The notes under the pieces were generated by a model, which worked only from the letters and a program-made list of their open reading frames with translations, was not told the DNA's origin and did no database searches. The translations under genes and the position numbers were made by a program. DNA of 64,000 bases from Inia geoffrensis (Eukaryota; Chordata; Mammalia; Artiodactyla; Iniidae): NCBI GenBank assembly GCA_036417435.1, contig CM070912.1, forward strand, positions 23,114,055 through 23,178,054, given 5' to 3'. Within the stretch, counting starts at the first letter, position 1. Every line of letters starts with the position of its first letter. Below are positions 55,421-64,000 of this stretch, piece by piece.

Positions 55421-56520
55421 ATCTGATGTAGTATATATAATAAATGTAATCTGATGTTATGGGAACAGTTTCTATGTTTTCTTTCTCCTTACACTAGATT
55501 TCCAAATAAAATATGAATATTCAGTTACAAAGCACATTTGAAAACAATTACCAATTATATGAAGCTAAAAATATGCTATTAATCAAGAAGGGATTTTTGA
55601 CCACATCTCAAAAATGACTCTGGCATCTTCTTTTGGATTATATTAGCTGTAATTCTTGTCACACATGTTTTTAAAAATAATTCCTGCAACTGTCCCGATG
55701 GATAGGGACTTCAGGATAACTTCACACTGTTTCTGTCCTAGAGGAAAATCCTGTTCAGGACGGCCTCTGACTCACTGTAACATGAGACAGGCTATAAACG
55801 ACCATGGTTCTACCCTGACAGCTGACGCTCCTCTCTCTCAGACCTCCTGTCTGCACCAAGGTTGCTCTAAGGAATGAACTTGGCAAAATTCATTCATACT
55901 ATAAATACCAGAGCACGATATGGATAAAATGGCATCCACTAAACAATTATGTTTGTTTGCTGGATGTGTACATGGATGAGTTTGCAGTTTTCTTACACGA
56001 AGGTGAAAACCCATTTTTATTTGCAATTGCTCCACTTTTTTTCTTTACCGCAAATCGAAAGGAGAACTACATGTGTTTAACATTAATTTTCGAATTGCTT
56101 CATCAGAGCTCTTTGGGGTCTAATTACAGTGTCACCTTGGCTGGGGGGGATTGATTTTTGAAACCGCTACACTACCCAGATTCATAAGGTTTAAAACAGG
56201 AAGTAACTCCATGCATGATCTTAACAAAATGATTCAGCTTGGTGACCCCTGAAGGGGACAAAAAGTTCTACTTCACTTGATGGGCAGCATGTTGTACCCT
56301 GCTCCTGGCAATTCAGCCCTTACCTGAGGGCTTCAGCCAATGCAAACACCAACAGCAAGAAACCATAGGTCCTAAGAAACTGGACAAGCCGTATGTCATG
56401 TTCAGGAGGATTCCTGAGAGGTTTGGGTCTGATGGTAGAATCCAAAAGAGTGTCTTGTCTCTCTGCAACTCTCCTCCCGTTTGTGTCAGAACACGGGACA
56501 GAGAAAGGGCGTGCCTGTGC
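55420..56520. other. Unassigned part of IQCK intron
   Basis: AT-rich sequence without an exon or a repeat I can name. It includes TTGAAAACAATTACCAATTA and similar blocks. Confidence 0.5.
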
Positions 56521-56529
56521 CCCAGCCCT

Positions 56530-56725
56530 AGGCCCTCCTCGGCTGTGTGACCTTGGCAAGCCCTCGACCTTCCAGGGCCTAACTTATTCATCTACAAAAT
56601 GAAACCCAGAGCTGCATCCACTAAATATGTACAGACCGCCTGCTCTATACCAGGCTCTGTGCTAGGTGTGGGGATATCATGATGAATAAGACACACAGTC
56701 CCCACATGGAACCCCATGGAACTTA
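56530..56725. mobile_element. MIR (+) then L2 3' end (-)
   Basis: GTGTGACCTTGGCAAGCCCT and TTCATCTACAAAATGAAACC look like MIR. CCAGGCTCTGTGCTAGGTGT with GATATCATGATGAATAAGAC from 56650 is antisense L2. Confidence 0.65.
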
Positions 56726-56769
56726 AGAGTCTAGTGGAGGAAATCAATACAAAATTGTTTGAAGCACAG

Positions 56770-57020
56770 AGATATTTTAATAATGGCAATAACCAACATG
56801 TATGGGAACTATGTGCCAGGACTTATTCCAAAGATCTCTTGCAATCCTTTAACAACTGTATGAGACAGGACTATTATTATTCCCATTTTGCACATGGGAA
56901 TACTGAGGCTCAATGAAGTTAACTAGATCAGGGTCACACAGATAAAAGTAAAAGGATTCCAAGGGCAACTCTGGCCAACTCCAAAACCCAGTCCTTTACC
57001 AACTGTGCTGTACTGACTTC
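56770..57020 (-). mobile_element. MIR-type SINE
   Basis: ACTATGTGCCAGGACTTATT, CATTTTGCACATGGGAATAC, AGGGTCACACAGATAAAAG. Confidence 0.8.
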
Positions 57021-57589
57021 TTTCCAAACTGACCACAGATCTGGGGATGGTGTTTAGAACTGACTTTTTCCCTGAAGACCATTTCACAGTCTCATCATAA
57101 ATGGGACGTTTACCCCTGAGTTCACATTGGGGCACTTACTGAAAACCTCATCTTTTTCGGAAAGCACTATTCCTTCTGGAACCCTCAGAAGGTGGAAAGG
57201 CAGCAAGGGACATGGGCAGCAGGTGGCCAAGGTGGGACCTCTTTCACTTTGCCCTCCACTGCTAGCTGGATCACAGAGTTAAATCCAGCCTGCGCTCCCT
57301 TCTACGTAGCAAGCCAAACCAATCAGTGAACCAATGGCAAATCAACTCAAAAAAATAAGTAACAACAGAAATAAATAGGCATGCTACACTTTTCCTGACC
57401 TTTAAACTGATTACAGCCCTGACTGTCTTCCAATTTTAAGTGAAATGAACCGGCAGTTGTACAGAGACAAGCCTGCCAAACAGTTACAGCTCAAATTGCT
57501 TCTTAACAAGGGACACCAAGATGGCCAATTTGATGAGCTCCTGCTCTGTACCAGGCTCTGTCTGTATGTGGACTCATACAAGCCTCAGA

Positions 57590-57750
57590 ACTCCATCCAT
57601 TCATTCATTCCCTCGTTTATTCATTCAACCAAAATTTATTTGGTGCTCACTTTGTGCCAGCCACTGCATGAGGACGAGGCCTTCGTCCGCATGGAGCTTA
57701 CACTTTAGTGAGAAAGGCATGTAACTGCAAAGTCAGCAAATAACGGAAGT
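57590..57750 (-). mobile_element. L2 3' end
   Basis: TTTATTCATTCAACCAAAAT, GCTCACTTTGTGCCAGCCAC, ATGGAGCTTACACTTTAGTG. Confidence 0.8.
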
Positions 57751-57798
57751 ACCATCTTGCATCAGTAGGACACTCGGGCCTAGAGGACTCTACATTTT

Positions 57799-58007
57799 TT
57801 TTTTTTTTTTTTTTTGCGGTACGCTGGCCTCTCACTGTTGTGGCCTCTCCCATTGCGGAGCACAGGCTCCGGACGCGCAGGCTCAGCGGCCATGGCTCAC
57901 GGGACCAGCCGCTCCGCGGCACGTGGGATCTTCCCCGACTGGGGCACGAACCCATGTCCCCTGCATCGGCAGGCGGACTCTCAACCACTGCGCCACCAGG
58001 GAAGACT
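57799..58007 (-). mobile_element. CHR SINE, short form
   Basis: Antisense copy with a T-run of about 20. The perfect 16-bp target duplication gaggactctacatttt lies at 57783-57798 and 58008-58023. It is one of the youngest-looking insertions. Confidence 0.97.
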
Positions 58008-58034
58008 GAGGACTCTACATTTTAAAGAGAACAC

Positions 58035-58170
58035 AAACCACTGGGGATCTAGCACCTCCTTAGGGTCGCAACTCTGGCTGACCATTAGAACTGGGGAAAC
58101 TTAACAGTAACATGGACGCCCAGGGCCCATCCCCACCAAGTTGGAATTTCTGGAGATGAGGCACTGGCAT
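58035..58170. mobile_element. MER5-type hAT remnant
   Basis: CCAGGGCCCATCCCCACCAA and TTGGAATTTCTGGAGATGAG. Weak. Confidence 0.5.
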
Positions 58171-58174
58171 TTTT

Positions 58175-59370
58175 TTATCTTGTACTTTTGAATTTACAGA
58201 AAAGTTGCAATAATCATCCAAAGAACTCTCAGATTTGCCATTGTTTATACTTGATCATTTTCTCTCTGTGTGTATACATATGTGTGCATGTGTTTCACAA
58301 ATTATATTTTTCTGAATCATTGGGGATTAAGCTGCATATCATATCCCTTGATTCCCTAAAACCTTCATCATGCATCTTAAGAATGAAGAGGTTTCCGATA
58401 TAGCCCAAGAACACTGATCAAAATCAGGAAACTTAATAGTGCTACATATCACTGTCTAACATAAAGCCCATACTCAAAGTTTGCTAACTGTCTCAATAAT
58501 GTCTTTTATAGCATTTTTCCCCATCCGAGATTCAATCTAAGGTCATGCACAGCATTCAGCTGTCACATCTCTTTGGTCTCCTTTAATCTTTTTGGTTTCC
58601 TTGACACTGGCATTTTTGAAGAGTCCAAATCAGTTATTTTGGAGTGTTTCCTCAGTTTGGGTGGATCTGATGTTTCCTCATGATTAGATTCAAGTTGTGC
58701 ATTTTTTACAGGAGTTGTGCATAAGTGTCTGTGATGTGTGTCTTCCTCAGTACATCATACCAGAGGCACGTGATGTCAGTTTGTCCCGTTATTGGTGACA
58801 TTAATCTCTAACACTTGGTTAAGGCGGCTCTGCCAGGCTTCTCTCATGCAAAGTTACTATTTTCCCCTCCGTGTTAAAGACTCTGCCTTGTGAAGAGATA
58901 TTTTCAGACTATGAATATCATGTTCCTCATCAAACGTTCACTAAGTGGTTTAGCATCTATTGATGATTGTTGCCTGAGCCAATTAATTCACTAACATGGT
59001 TATAAAATGGTGACTTAAATTTCATTATACTGCTAAATGTATTAGTTGGCATTCTAATGTGGGAGAAAAGCTTCCTCTTCTGTCACATTTATTTGTTTAT
59101 TTGTTTCTTTATTTGGTGTCCATATGGACATTTGGATTTTTTTTTTTTTTTTTTTAGTCAATCAGTTCATTACAGTCACTGTTGATTTTCATGCTTAAAT
59201 TTTGATGTTAATTTTGATGCTTAAATTGTCCCAGATTTGCCCAGTGAGACTCCCTTCAAGCTGGAGCCTGTATTCTTTTCCCATGTTCCCATCAATTTTT
59301 TGAGCCTTCTTTATTTTCTGGCAAAAGACATTCTGAGCTCTTCTACTTTCCTTGCCCCAGCCCTGGAATC
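58175..59370 (-). mobile_element. Old L1 3' UTR (L1M-type)
   Basis: Antisense blocks AGAAAAGTTGCAATAATCAT, ATTCAGCTGTCACATCTCTT, CAGTTATTTTGGAGTG, GAGGCACGTGATGTCAG and CTTGGTTAAGGCGGCTCTGC follow an old L1 3' end. Confidence 0.75.
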
Positions 59371-59494
59371 AACCATTTCTCAAAAACAAAAAACAAACAA
59401 AAAAACCCCAACCTAATTCCATTTAGAATGAGGGGTACTTAGAAACCAAGATCTGGGCACTAGGAATGCTCATTGCTTCTAGGGTTTTCAGTCA

Positions 59495-59570
59495 ATAGCA
59501 TTAGTATTTTTAGAAAGCTCCTGAGGTGATTCAAATATGCAGCCAATATTGAGAACAACTGTTTATGAAG
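59495..59570. mobile_element. MER5-type remnant
   Basis: AAAGCTCCTGAGGTGATTCA and GAGAACAACTG resemble the MER5 3' end. Confidence 0.5.
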
Positions 59571-59649
59571 AAGGGGCCTAACCATTACTTAAGCCGATGA
59601 CTACGGGTAGGAAAGGGGGAGAAGAAACTGGAGGAGCTGTGGAGTAGTG

Positions 59650-59920
59650 AATCAATGCAGTGTGCTTGAAACCATGGGCCAAGACACATTAGTGGGCCAT
59701 GAAATAAATTTACTGAGTCATGTCCAGAATTAACAAAATTAAAAACTCAATAGACTAGAAAATACTAAAGGGTATTACATATAATAAGGTAATTTTTTCA
59801 TAAAACTTTTGTTTTAGCTAGGTATATATGAAACCATCTGTACATTCATATGTACTAAATTGTGACATAAAACTATTTCTTACTGGTTCACAGTCCAAAA
59901 AGATTGAGAATCTGTCCTAA
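59650..59920 (-). mobile_element. Possible hAT-type remnant
   Basis: AAAAGATTGAGAATCTGTCC at the high end looks like a reversed hAT terminal repeat. GGCCATGAAATAAATTTACT suits the body. Family not named. Confidence 0.4.
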
Positions 59921-60870
59921 AGGACAGTGCTTGCTTTCCTCTCTTCTCTTAGACAAGCGTGGGTGCTTCCACCACCCAAGCCCTAAGACAAGGGAGGGAA
60001 GAGCCAAGAGAACAACTCAAAAAGAATGGGAGTGCTTCATTATCTGGTTGGTCATCTCCTTTAAGGGCAGATTTACATTACACTTCATTCTACTGTGCCT
60101 GTTAGAGCAGATTCAGTGTGAACTGGGGACACACGCTGGGGTGGGGCAGTGGAGAAGTCTGCATGTCCACCACTGGTTTCCTCTGCGTCAGGTGGATGCT
60201 GGGAGGTAACGTGAGCTATCTTTCCATTGCCCCACCCGAGAGGGCTGGCCACTGGGTAAGGAGACCCCAGGAGCAAAAGGCTGGGAGTGGACTGGCAGAG
60301 GTGGGGTCTGGGTGGTGGTAGAGAAGGGAGAGACAGAGCCAGATCCCTACAGGGGGTTCTGCCACGTGTTGTCTCCCCTGAGGAAGAGCTCATATGAAAC
60401 ACAGGAGTCAGTGAGCCAGCAAGGGGATGCCTGCCCACAAGACACGCAGTCTCAGCCAGAGAAGCGGAAGCAGCCAAGAGAAGGTCACAACAGGAAGTGC
60501 AGAGAAGATGCCCCTTGGATCTCCCTCCCTCCCACCCAAACCCACCGAAGGAGCAAGTGGCTTTGAAGAGGAAAGAGTGGACGTGTGAAAGATCAGACAA
60601 TTCTTTCCCCCACTCCCAACCCCACTGAGGCAGAGCAGAGGCAGGTGGGTAAGCATTAAACTGGATCTGAGATTGAAATTTTTAAGTAGACTGGACTTTA
60701 TGAAATCAGAACATACTTAAAAGACATGAAATCTAACCAATATGCCAAGCAGGAACTGGAAAGAGATCCGAGAGAACAGGGTTGAAGACAGTTTCCGGGC
60801 AAAAAAGAAAACTTTTGTTTAGACTCCACCATGCTGAGATTGCTCAACATTTTTCCTTTTCCCTTTAGGC
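59921..60870. other. Unassigned part of IQCK intron
   Basis: No exon or named repeat is supported. The frame at 60085-60600 on the minus strand has no recognisable domain. Confidence 0.5.
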
Positions 60871-60879
60871 AGGGCAACT

Positions 60880-61140
60880 TGGGAAGGCCCCTCTGAGGCA
60901 GTAATGTCTCCAGGCCTGGAGGGTGAGAAGAAATGGCCATACAGGAGCCGGGAAAGGATGATTTGGCAGGAAGGGGATAGAAAGTGCAGAGTCCCAGAGG
61001 TGAGGAAGGCGTTGGCATATGGCAGAACAAAAGAGACTGGAGGAGCTGCAGCCTAGTGAAGGGGGAGAGTGACGGGGAGGGTGGGGAGGTCAGAGCACGG
61101 ATGGTGAGAGTGCGATGGCTTGTAGGCTGCTGAGGTAGCT
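60880..61140 (-). mobile_element. L2 fragment
   Basis: AGAAAGTGCAGAGTCCCAGA, ACTGGAGGAGCTGCAGCC and GATGGCTTGTAGGCTGCTG follow antisense L2 order, with differences. Confidence 0.55.
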
Positions 61141-61144
61141 GTGA

Positions 61145-62030
61145 TCATTTTTTTTCCCATTGGTTTTCATAATTGTAAAGTACTGCACTTATTTAAAAGA
61201 TTCCAGCAGTGCAAGATTCCCTCTAGTCCTAATTCTTAAAGGTAACTACCATTAAAGTATTCTTCCAGGCTGTTTAGACATCTCTCTGTTTCCCTGTATA
61301 TATTTTTAATATGAATGAAAATTTATGGCTCTGCAACTTTTTTCCACTTGTTAATACATCAAGAATCTCATTCCATGTTGTTGGTTAAATAAGTGATGCT
61401 AAATTCATACCACACAGCCATTAAACGTCATGATGGGGCTTCCCTGGTGGCGCAGTGGTTAAGAACCCACCTGCCAATGCAGGGGACACGGGTTCGAGCC
61501 CCGGTCCGGGAAGATCCCACATGCCGCGGAGCAACTAAGCCCATGCGCCACAACTACTGAGCCTGTGCTCTAGAGCCTGCAAGCTACAACTACTACGCCC
61601 ATGTGCCACAATTACTGAAGCCCGCGCATCTAGAGCCCATGCACCACAATGAAGAGCAGCCCCCGCTCGCCACAGTCAGAGAAAGCCCGCGCACAGCAAC
61701 GAAGACCCAGTGCAGCCAAAAAAAAACAAGTCATGATGCCACTCTCTAGTGCTGACTGAATGACGTTCTGAGTATGTTCAGTGACAGGGTAGATGATATA
61801 ACAGAATATACAGATGTACTTGTAACAGAATGTAAAAACCCATTTTTAAAAATATATGAATATATATTTATCTGCATATTTTTGTACTGAAAAAGTATAG
61901 CAGGATGTGCACCCAAATTTTAACAGTGGTGAGATTTCTGATTTTCACCTCCCTTTTGGTTTTTGTTTGTCTAATTTTCCTACCACGAATATGTACTAAC
62001 TTAAAGTTTAAAAATAAAGAAGGGAAGAAA
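61145..62030 (+). mobile_element. Old L1/HAL1-type sequence split by a SINE
   Basis: The right part (61740-62030) reads like an old L1 3' end with ACTGAATGACGTTCTGAG and a GTTTAAAAATAAAGAAGG tail. The left part is weaker. The CHR SINE at 61436-61729 splits it. Confidence 0.55.
61436..61729 (+). mobile_element. CHR SINE, long form
   Basis: GGTTCGAGCCCCGGTCCGGG (B-box) and the repeated CCACAACTACTGA blocks. The target duplication gtcatgatg lies at 61427-61435 and 61730-61738. Confidence 0.96.
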
Positions 62031-62493
62031 ATAGGACAAAATGGCGACACTTGCACGTGACAGGTGATGGGTGCTTGTTCTGTTATTCTTAATACTTCAA
62101 TGTGTGTATGTGTTTAATTTCTCAGAAAAGGGGAGAGGATGGCATAAAACACCGCTTGACACACAATCAACAGCTTAGAAGAAAAACTACCCATCACATT
62201 GATGGGCACTGTGACTCCAAAATGATGAGTTATTCTTGTTGTCTTGCAGCTAAAAAAAGAGACCTGCAGACATGGGATGACACTGAATGTGTCCCTGAGT
62301 GAGGGGAATGGCCATGTCAATTATATTGTCATTCCAAAGCTGAATCTTAACATGCTGCCACCTCCCCTACCCCCAATGGAGTCCCGCGCAGATATAGGGA
62401 CCTTATAAAACCTCAGAGGGCTTCCTTCTTGAGCCTGGGGTAAGACTCCGGCTTTTCCTGAATAAACCAAGGGCTGTGAATCAAACAACTCAC

Positions 62494-62605
62494 CTTTCTG
62501 CTCTTGCTTGGCCCAGAAAATTTTGACTCGCTGGCGGATGTGCTTGTCCTCACGCAGTTTCTTCTGCCACTGACGCAATTCTTGAATCTCAGGATCACAG
62601 CGAAC
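62494..62605 (-). CDS. IQCK: IQCK penultimate coding exon
   Basis: This is a 112-bp minus-strand exon with a CCAG acceptor (AG at 62607-62606) and a GTGAGT donor (GT at 62493-62492). It has 37 full codons plus one base. It reads VRCDPEIQELRQWQKK, then LREDKHIRQRVKIFWAKQEQK. This differs from remembered human IQCK only at a few positions (EDKHIRQR against EAKHIHQQ). It lies just C-terminal to the IQ motif, which should be in the next exon upstream, beyond the window end. The sequence is basic, charged and helix-prone. Phase matches the terminal exon at 34032. Confidence 0.95.
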
Positions 62606-62834
62606 CTGGAAGATTCCCCCAAAGCTTTAGTTCTCTTTCTAGTTCTCTACATACTTTTACAAATTAGCTTGTTAACCCTGCAAGGAAAATCCTTTACAAA
62701 CCACCTGGATGTACTTTTGATTCTAAATGAATCATTGTTCTAAACGAATTATCTATGCTCCTAAAGCTTATATAATATTTGAAAGTAAATGAGGTTGGAT
62801 GAAGGTTTGCTACACTAATGGTAGGCTGAGAGCT

Positions 62835-62920
62835 TTCTACATCTGTGCTGTCCAATAGAAATATAATGAAATCATATGTGAAATTTTAAATTTCCTTGCA
62901 GTCTCATTTTATTATTTTTT
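62835..62920 (+). mobile_element. DNA-transposon-like end
   Basis: TGTGCTGTCCAATAGAAATA and AATTTTAAATTTCCTTGCAG match one end of the family seen reversed at 8150. Confidence 0.5.
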
Positions 62921-62924
62921 AAAT

Positions 62925-63808
62925 ATTCATTTATTGAAGTATAATTGACATGCAATATTATGTTAGTTTCAGGTGTACAACATAGTGATTTGACATTTAA
63001 ATACATTATGAAATGATCACCATAATATGCCTAGAAACCATCTGTTGCCATACAAAATTATTACCGTATTATTGACTATACTCTTTATGCTGTATAGTAC
63101 ATCCCCGTGACTAATTTATTTTATAACCGGAAGTTTGTACTTCTTAATCCCCATCACATATTTTGCCCATCCCCCTCACTCACCTCCCCTCTGCAAATGC
63201 CAGTTTGTTCTCTGTATCTGTGAGTCTGTTTCTGTTTTGTTTGTTCATTTGTTTTTTTAGATTCCACATATAAGTGAAATCATACTGTATTTGTCTTTCT
63301 TGTCTGACTTATTTCACTTAGCCTAATACCCTCTAGATCCTTCCATGTTGTCACAAATGGCAAGATTTCATTCTTTGTTTATGGCTGAGTAATATTGGCA
63401 TACCTTGAAGATATTTCAGGTTCAGTTCTAAACCACTGCAATAAAGGAAATATTGAAATAAAGCGAGTGGCACAAATTTTTTGGTTTCCCAGTGCATATA
63501 AAAGCTATGTTTACACTATATTGTAGTCTATTAAGTGTGCAACATTATGTCTAAAAAAACCAATGTACATCCCTTAATTAAAAAATACAAAACAAAAAAA
63601 AATTACAATAATAACATCAAAAGATCACTGATCACAGATCACCATAACAAATAATAATGAAAAAGTTTGAAATATTGCAAGAATTACTAAAATGTGACAC
63701 AGAGACAGAAGAGATGTATATTCCACATCTTTATCCATTAATCTATCAATGGACACTTCAGCTTCTTCCATATCTTGGCCATTGTAAATAATGCTGCAGT
63801 GAACATAG
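62925..63808 (-). mobile_element. L1 3' UTR, interrupted
   Basis: Antisense L1 3' UTR: GAAGTATAATTGACATGCAA, CACATATAAGTGAAATCATA, ATGGCTGAGTAATATT, then after a break ATCCATTAATCTATCAATGG and TAATGCTGCAGTGAACATAG. Confidence 0.9.
63395..63711. mobile_element. Tigger1-type (pogo/Tc1-mariner) remnant
   Basis: GGCATACCTTGAAGATATTT, AATAAAGCGAGTGGCACAAA, GTTTCCCAGTGCATATAAAA are one end of Tigger1. GATCACTGATCACAGATCAC and GTGACACAGAGACAG come from the other end, with the transposase middle deleted. It sits inside the L1. Confidence 0.85.
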
Positions 63809-63889
63809 TTCCCCAACAAGGGATGGAACCCCCAGCCCATGGCAGTGAAAGCGTGGAGCCCTAACCACTGGACTGCCAGGGAACTCCCA
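63809..63889 (-). mobile_element. Old CHR-type SINE fragment
   Basis: GGGATGGAACCCCCAGCCCA and CTAACCACTGGACTGCCAGG. Only the tRNA-like head is left, inserted at the L1 break. Confidence 0.85.
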
Positions 63890-63893
63890 TATC

Positions 63894-64000
63894 TTTTTTT
63901 TTTTTAATACTTATTTATTTTATTTTTGGCTGTGTCAGGGCTTATTTGTGGCCCGCGGGATCTTTCGTTGCGGTGTGCGGGCTCTCTAGCTGTGGTGTGC
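63894..64000 (-). mobile_element. CHR SINE, long form, cut by window end
   Basis: T-run, then TTTATTTTTGGCTGTGTCAG and GCGGTGTGCGGGCTCTCTAG, the antisense tail of a long-form copy. The rest is outside the window. Confidence 0.88.

Larger units (their letters stand above)
34033..62493 (-). other. IQCK: Last intron of IQCK (28.5 kb)
   Basis: This intron joins the two IQCK coding exons with matching phase and canonical ends. It is filled with nested L1, L2, MIR, MER5, MLT1 and CHR SINE copies, listed separately. I see no further IQCK exon inside. Stretches without an assigned element include 34040-35600, 37560-38180, 39650-40030, 42620-43440 and 55420-56520. Confidence 0.85.

Noticed and set aside
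1..64000. CRISPR array, operon, phage or other prokaryote-type system
   Set aside because: Spliced mammalian genes and mammal-specific repeats fill the window. The tandem arrays here are simple repeats without spacers.

Overview
This is a 64 kb window of mammalian nuclear DNA, most likely from a cetacean. Introns, MIR/L2/L1/MaLR fossils and spliced exons show a placental mammal. At least 14 tRNA-Glu-like SINEs of the CHR type occur in a short form (about 200 bp) and a long form (about 300-350 bp). No ruminant BovB or pig PRE-1 elements were seen, which points to whales and dolphins. The species cannot be fixed from the sequence alone.

Two protein-coding genes lie tail to tail. GPRC5B, an orphan class C 7TM receptor, is on the + strand and complete. 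It has a CpG-island promoter and non-coding exon 1 (about 10.69-10.867 kb), one large exon encoding the signal peptide and all seven helices (19871-20894), two small tail exons (28575-28684 and 30046-30090), and a 3.2 kb 3' UTR ending near 33.27 kb. The spliced product is 392 residues from the preferred start. IQCK is on the - strand and only its 3' part is present: a 112-bp coding exon (62494-62605) and the terminal coding exon (33977-34032), separated by a 28.5 kb intron. Its upstream exons lie beyond base 64000. The two stop codons face each other about 3.9 kb apart, and the GPRC5B poly(A) signal lies about 0.7 kb from the IQCK stop. This matches the GPRC5B/IQCK arrangement known on human 16p12.3.

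Layout: 1-9.8 kb is repeat-rich sequence upstream of GPRC5B. 9.8-11.7 kb is the CpG island. 10.87-19.87 kb is intron 1, with octamer-like motif clusters. 20.9-28.6 kb is intron 2, with a hAT element carrying an internal minisatellite. 28.7-30.0 kb is intron 3. 30.1-33.3 kb is the 3' UTR. 34.0-62.5 kb is the last IQCK intron, which holds nested transposons, a short interstitial telomeric array and many SINEs. 62.6-64 kb is the next IQCK intron, with a stack of L1, Tigger1-like and SINE insertions.

No operon, phage, CRISPR or other unusual multi-gene system was seen. The most interesting items are the minisatellite grown inside a MER1-type hAT element, the telomeric-repeat insertion, the helically phased octamer motifs in intron 1, and the shortened C-terminal repeat in GPRC5B. 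Repeat family names are from memory of consensus sequences, not from a database search.
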